Assembly: GCA_041987265.1 (NCBI GenBank)
Contig: JBHIWT010000144.1
Span: forward strand, 1-9,067
Length of the DNA stretch: 9,067 nucleotides
Reading direction: 5' to 3'
From: IH12 sp041987265
GTDB lineage: Bacteria; Pseudomonadota; Alphaproteobacteria; Caulobacterales; Hyphomonadaceae
This document shows, one piece after another, positions 6,549 through 9,067 of the stretch (position 1 is its first letter; each line of letters starts with the position of its first letter). Below the pieces are notes generated by a model that was not told the DNA's origin, ran no database searches, and saw only the letters and a program-made list of their open reading frames with translations. The translations under genes and the position numbers were made by a program.

Positions 6549-7675
6549 GCGACATAGCGATCAATCGTCCGGTTGAACGCGCCTAGCGCGCCTTCGAACC
6601 GCCCAAACAACATTTCGTCATTCGCCCCTGACTCGATTCCCGCTTGGATACTCTCGGCGATGTTGAAGTCCTCATCCAGCGTGGTTTGAGTAATCTCCAG
6701 GTTCCGCGCCCAGTGATCCGCCTGGTCCACCTCCCCCTTCGGGGCCAGCAAGACCATGCGCAGCACCGTCTCGCCTGCAGACACCGGCTCCTGCCGGATC
6801 CATGCAACGTGATCCTGCTGCACCAGCAACTGGTTCATCGGAAACAGCGTGTAGAGCACGTTCGCATGATCCCTTAGCCTCCAATAGTCCCGCGTACCCG
6901 CATCAAGCTTCGCCATGCTTGTACGCGGCAGAACGGAACGCATGTGCGAGCCGAACATCCGGTAGCTCGACAGATTGTCCTCGAAGTGCGGACCAATCGT
7001 CCGCCTGTGCGTAATCCGGAAATGATAGGCCTCGATCCCACCCTCAACGAGTATCTTCCAGTTGGCGCGCCGCGTTTGTGTGGACGTCCCGACAATCGCC
7101 GCGTCTGCCAACGCCAACGCCTCCAGGTCGTTCTCCATGGGCGCAAGAAAGCGATCGAATTCCTCCGCCGCGTCAGACGAAGTCATTACCCACACAAAGC
7201 CGAACCGCACCCGGCAAACTACCCGCTTCAGCGACAGATCCGCCATCGCAGTATCCGGAAATCCTTTATCGAAATGCGGCGCTCCAAGCAGCTCTCCACT
7301 GTTGGCGTATGTCCACGCATGGTAGGGGCACGAAAACCGGTGGCGACATCCCGCTGCCTCGTCCACCAACCGGGTCCCGCGGTGCCTGCAGACATTGATG
7401 AACGCGTTCACCTCCCCCGTCTTGTCGCGAGTTAACAATAGCGGCAGCCCGTTCACCTCACGCCGCACAAAGTCACCCGGGTTTGCAACCTCGCTGACAT
7501 GAACAGCCATCGCCGGCAGCCGCTTGAACACGCGCTCGCGCTCCAACACAAATCGCTCCACGCTCGCATAATGCTCGACAGGATTGCGCCCCACCCTCGC
7601 GTCCAGAAACGCGGAGTTTGATGCCTTCAGCGCCAGAAGTTCATCAATCAGTTCAAGTTCGGTTTGTCGGTCCAT
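6545..7675 (-). CDS. Rieske non-heme iron oxygenase, alpha subunit
   Basis: Oxygenase component of a Rieske-type (aromatic-ring-hydroxylating family) mono- or dioxygenase, 376 residues, cytoplasmic. The Rieske [2Fe-2S] site is C96-R-H98 ... C116-P-Y-H119 (CxH, 17 residues, CxxH). The mononuclear iron site is E215-A-Y-H218-F-R-I-T-H223 with D336 as likely third ligand. The residue that bridges the two centres is usually Asp; here it is Glu215, as in the carnitine oxygenase CntA. Length and the late D-E-D-F-N-I-A-E-S-I-Q-A-G motif suit the CntA/GbcA-like group, but the substrate cannot be read from the sequence. A ferredoxin or reductase partner must be encoded elsewhere. GAGAGA lies 5 bases before the ATG at 7675. 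The TetR gene is divergent, with two operator-like palindromes between, so substrate-inducible control is likely. The stop overlaps that of xthA. Confidence 0.93.
   Translation of the reverse strand: MDRQTELELIDELLALKASNSAFLDARVGRNPVEHYASVERFVLERERVFKRLPAMAVHVSEVANPGDFVRREVNGLPLLLTRDKTGEVNAFINVCRHRGTRLVDEAAGCRHRFSCPYHAWTYANSGELLGAPHFDKGFPDTAMADLSLKRVVCRVRFGFVWVMTSSDAAEEFDRFLAPMENDLEALALADAAIVGTSTQTRRANWKILVEGGIEAYHFRITHRRTIGPHFEDNLSSYRMFGSHMRSVLPRTSMAKLDAGTRDYWRLRDHANVLYTLFPMNQLLVQQDHVAWIRQEPVSAGETVLRMVLLAPKGEVDQADHWARNLEITQTTLDEDFNIAESIQAGIESGANDEMLFGRFEGALGAFNRTIDRYVA
6571..6600 (+). terminator. Imperfect hairpin, possible xthA terminator inside the oxygenase 3' end
   Basis: GGTT-GAA-CGCG (6571-6581) can pair with CGCG-TTC-AACC (6587-6600) around a CCTAG loop, with two bulges (CC and G), giving 11 base pairs in all. 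It begins 23 bases after the xthA stop. No T tract follows. As the two genes overlap and leave no free intergenic DNA, any terminator must lie in coding sequence, and this is the best candidate I see. Confidence 0.3.
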
Positions 7676-7687
7676 CCCGTTCTCTCA

Positions 7688-7705
7688 ACTTACCGTTCGG
7701 TAAGT
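7688..7705. promoter_or_regulatory. Operator 1 (perfect 18 bp palindrome)
   Basis: ACTTACCGTTCGGTAAGT has 8-base arms around central TT and is perfectly symmetric. It lies 13 bases upstream of the oxygenase start codon, in the right place to block that promoter or its early transcript. The form is typical of TetR-family sites. Confidence 0.8.
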
Positions 7706-7711
7706 AGCGAT

Positions 7712-7729
7712 ACTTACCATATGGTAGGT
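7712..7729. promoter_or_regulatory. Operator 2 (near-perfect 18 bp palindrome)
   Basis: ACTTACCATATGGTAGGT matches operator 1 in the arms (ACTTACC...GGTAAGT versus GGTAGGT) and has a single broken pair (T7714/G7727). Its centre is 24 bp from that of operator 1. It lies 24 bases before the regulator's ATG, fitting autorepression. Confidence 0.75.
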
Positions 7730-7740
7730 TGTCAAGAAGT

Positions 7741-7746
7741 ACGGAG
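7741..7746 (+). promoter_or_regulatory. Ribosome binding site that fixes the tetR start
   Basis: ACGGAG lies 6 bases before the ATG at 7753. It supports that start over the in-frame TTG at 7729, which overlaps operator 2 and has no such site. Confidence 0.65.
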
Positions 7747-7752
7747 CCGTCG

Positions 7753-8349
7753 ATGCCCGCCGATACGCGCGAACAATTCCTCGACATGGCGGAAACTCTC
7801 TTCGCCGAGCGGGGCTTCTACGGCGTCAGCATCGCCAATATCGCCGACGAACTTGGCCTGACCAAACAGGCGTTGCTCCACTATTTCGGTAACAAGGAAA
7901 AACTATATGGCGAGGTGCTTCGGCGCATCTCCGAACACTACGAAGCCGAACAAGCGGACATGCTTCCAGGCGCCAGCGATCCAACAAGCCAGCTCAGATG
8001 CTTCTTCCTCAGAATGGCGCACGACGCGTTCCGGGATTCAACCCGCACCCGCCTGTTGATGCGCGAGCTGCTGGATAATCAGGCGCGCGCCGCCACCGCT
8101 GAGACCTGGTATCTGCGCAACTTTCTCAAGACGCTGGTCGATACCCTGCGTCGTCTACCCCAGTGGGCAAACGCCACGCGCGCCGAAGCGCTCGCTCCGC
8201 TTTACCAGCTCCTCGGCGCCATCAACTATTTCGCGATATCGGAGCCGACGCTGCGCGCCATCTTCTCAGACCGCCACCACAACGAGCTGGCGCGCAGGTT
8301 TCCTGCGCAGCTGGAAACCACGATCGACGCGGTTCTATCGACGCGTTGA
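7753..8349 (+). CDS. TetR/AcrR-family transcriptional repressor
   Basis: One-component regulator of 198 residues, a normal TetR size. The N-terminal domain (about 5-52) reads TREQFLDMAETLFAERG, then the helix-turn-helix VSIANIADELGLTKQALLHYF (in parts, ~25-45), then GNKEKLY. The rest is a helical ligand-binding and dimer domain that I cannot assign to a ligand class. The start is set by the ACGGAG site; the TTG at 7729 would add 8 residues with no family support. The gene is divergent from the Rieske oxygenase, and two matching palindromes lie between, so it very likely represses both genes and is released by the oxygenase substrate or a related metabolite. It ends 4 bases from the stop of the convergent response-regulator gene. 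A hairpin with a 7 bp stem lies in its last codons (8292-8308). Confidence 0.93.
   Translation: MPADTREQFLDMAETLFAERGFYGVSIANIADELGLTKQALLHYFGNKEKLYGEVLRRISEHYEAEQADMLPGASDPTSQLRCFFLRMAHDAFRDSTRTRLLMRELLDNQARAATAETWYLRNFLKTLVDTLRRLPQWANATRAEALAPLYQLLGAINYFAISEPTLRAIFSDRHHNELARRFPAQLETTIDAVLSTR
8292..8308. repeat. 7 bp GC hairpin inside the end of tetR
   Basis: GCGCAGG (8292-8298) and CCTGCGC (8302-8308) form a perfect stem around TTT. In the - direction it lies 46 bases past the response-regulator stop and could help end that transcript. No T tract follows on either strand. Confidence 0.3.
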
Positions 8350-8353
8350 TACC

Positions 8354-8803
8354 TCAAGCCTGCAGCCGATACCCGCCGCTCTCGGTCAGCAACAGGCGCG
8401 CATTGCTCGGGTCCGGCTCGATCTTCTGGCGCAGGCGATAGATGTGCGTCTCCAGCGTGTGCGTCGTCACATTGGCGTTGTAACCCCAGACTTCCGACAA
8501 CAATTCCTCGCGCGCCACCGGCTTGCCGCCCGCGCGGTAGAGATACTTCAGGATGTTGGTCTCTTTCTCCGTCAGGCGGATCTTCTTGTCGTTTCCGTCC
8601 ACCAGCGTCTTGCCCGCCGGCCGGAACTCGTACGGCCCCAGCTGGAATGTCGCATCCTCGCTCTGCTCGAACGTGCGCAGGTGCGCCCGCACCCGCGCCA
8701 GCAGAACCGAAAACTTGAACGGCTTGGTCACATAATCATTGGCGCCGGAATCGAGGCCAAGGATCGCATCCGAATCCGTCACCTGCCCGGTCAGCATCAC
8801 GAT
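8354..8803 (-). CDS. OmpR/PhoB-type response regulator, N-terminus lost
   Basis: DNA-binding member of a two-component system. The supported part starts at IVMLTGQ, which is receiver beta-strand 4 with its conserved Thr, followed by GLDSGANDYVTKPF carrying the conserved Lys-Pro. A linker follows, then a complete winged-helix domain (RLTEKETNILKYLYRAGG ... HTLETHIYRLRQKI ... TESGGYRL). The first half of the receiver, with the acidic pocket and the phospho-acceptor Asp, is absent: upstream the frame passes at once into unrelated sequence. The piece here is 149 residues, against about 220-230 for a full OmpR-family protein. The missing part should encode roughly 75 residues. The break is better explained by a chimeric assembly than by a functional short protein. 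No sensor kinase is in the window. Which named regulator this is I cannot say. Confidence 0.9.
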   Translation of the reverse strand: MVMLTGQVTDSDAILGLDSGANDYVTKPFKFSVLLARVRAHLRTFEQSEDATFQLGPYEFRPAGKTLVDGNDKKIRLTEKETNILKYLYRAGGKPVAREELLSEVWGYNANVTTHTLETHIYRLRQKIEPDPSNARLLLTESGGYRLQA

Positions 8804-8845
8804 CAAACAGCCGCCGAGGAACAAAAAGCTGTGCGAGAGTTCCAG
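8804..8845. other. Junction zone between response regulator and foreign segment
   Basis: On the - strand these 42 bases encode LELSHSFLFLGGCL, which matches neither a receiver domain nor, clearly, the transglutaminase protein. Base composition shifts here, from about 62% GC in a line of the regulator (8401-8460) to 73-78% in the lines after 8881, by hand count. The exact breakpoint cannot be set; it lies between 8801 and about 8850. The 42 bases may be a membrane segment of the transglutaminase protein or a third small fragment. Confidence 0.6.
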
Positions 8846-9067
8846 CCACGCGAGCGCCGCGAGCAGCGGCACCTGCCGCCCCGGCCCCTCGGGGGAGAGC
8901 ACCGCGGTGGTCGCGCCCGTCGGGTCGTAGGACACCCACCCGACGCCGGGGATCAGCACCTCGACCCACGCGTGCGCGTCCTCGGCGCGGACGATGAAGG
9001 TGCCGCTCAGCAGGTCGCGCTCACCCGGCTGGAACCCGGTGACGAAGCGGGCGGGGATGCCCTGGGA
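8846..9067 (-). CDS. Fragment of a transglutaminase-like protein (TgpA-like, actinobacterial type)
   Basis: The - strand frame is open to the window edge and reads SQGIPARFVTGFQPGERD, then a short segment, then VRAEDAHAWVEV, PGVGWVSYDPTG and VPLLAALAW. This is the second half of a transglutaminase-core domain: the catalytic His is in DAHAW and the Asp in SYDPTG, while the catalytic Cys would lie beyond the window. The wording and very high GC (about 75%) match membrane-linked transglutaminase proteins of Actinobacteria, not the rest of this window. It is in the same frame as the response-regulator remnant, so automatic gene callers may report one fused protein starting at a GTG (8959). It is most likely foreign sequence joined at the end of a contig. 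Confidence 0.72.

Noticed and set aside
7729..7731. TTG start for the TetR regulator
   Set aside because: It overlaps operator 2 and lacks a ribosome site, while ATG 7753 has ACGGAG at 6 bases and begins the normal family N-terminus.
8323..8345. Direct repeat ATCGACGCG (8323-8331 and 8337-8345) at the end of tetR
   Set aside because: Nine bases inside coding DNA with no flanking structure; likely chance.
8957..8959. GTG start at 8959 giving a 201-residue response regulator
   Set aside because: The first ~50 residues are transglutaminase-like sequence, not a receiver domain, and the frame stays open to the window end.

Overview
The window reads as an alphaproteobacterial chromosome segment of fairly high GC, roughly low to mid 60s percent by eye. 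The evidence is the succession ftsK, lolA, xthA, an order I recall as common in Alphaproteobacteria, together with an OmpR-type response regulator whose motif text (VMLTGQ, GLDSGANDYVTKPF, WGYNANVTTHTLETHIYRLRQKIEPDPSNAR, quoted here in parts) is of alphaproteobacterial type. An assignment to the Caulobacterales/Hyphomonadales area is only a guess.

Layout. 2-2275 (+) is ftsK without its 5' end. It is followed by a hairpin terminator at 2307-2335. 2445-4352 (+) is an exported sulfatase with a Tat-like signal, a formylglycine-type active site and a C-terminal HEAT-repeat region; it sits between ftsK and lolA, where these genes are usually close together. 4567-5370 (+) is a LolA-type periplasmic lipoprotein carrier with an unusually long proline-rich N-terminal extension. 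5371-5732 is a 362 bp gap with an AT-rich patch, one perfect DnaA box and a small palindrome. 5733-6548 (+) is exodeoxyribonuclease III (xthA).

6545-7675 (-) is a Rieske non-heme iron oxygenase alpha subunit. Its stop codon overlaps that of xthA on the four-base palindrome CTAG. It is transcribed divergently from a TetR-family regulator (7753-8349, +). The 77 bp between their start codons holds two matching 18 bp palindromes spaced 24 bp centre to centre, which are very likely the TetR operators. Together these make a small self-contained regulated oxygenase module.

8354-8803 (-) is the C-terminal two thirds of an OmpR/PhoB-type response regulator. Its receiver domain breaks off at beta-strand 4, before the phospho-acceptor Asp. 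Upstream, in the same reading frame, it runs into about 220 bp of clearly GC-richer DNA that encodes part of a transglutaminase-like domain of actinobacterial (TgpA-like) type. This looks like an assembly or library chimera at the end of a contig, though a real fusion cannot be excluded from the sequence alone.

The first half of the window is housekeeping (chromosome segregation, lipoprotein trafficking, DNA repair). The accessory content is the sulfatase and the oxygenase/TetR pair. I see no RNA genes, insertion sequences or CRISPR arrays, and no convincing wholly new system. The points most worth checking are the chimeric right end, the twin operators and the sulfatase insertion.
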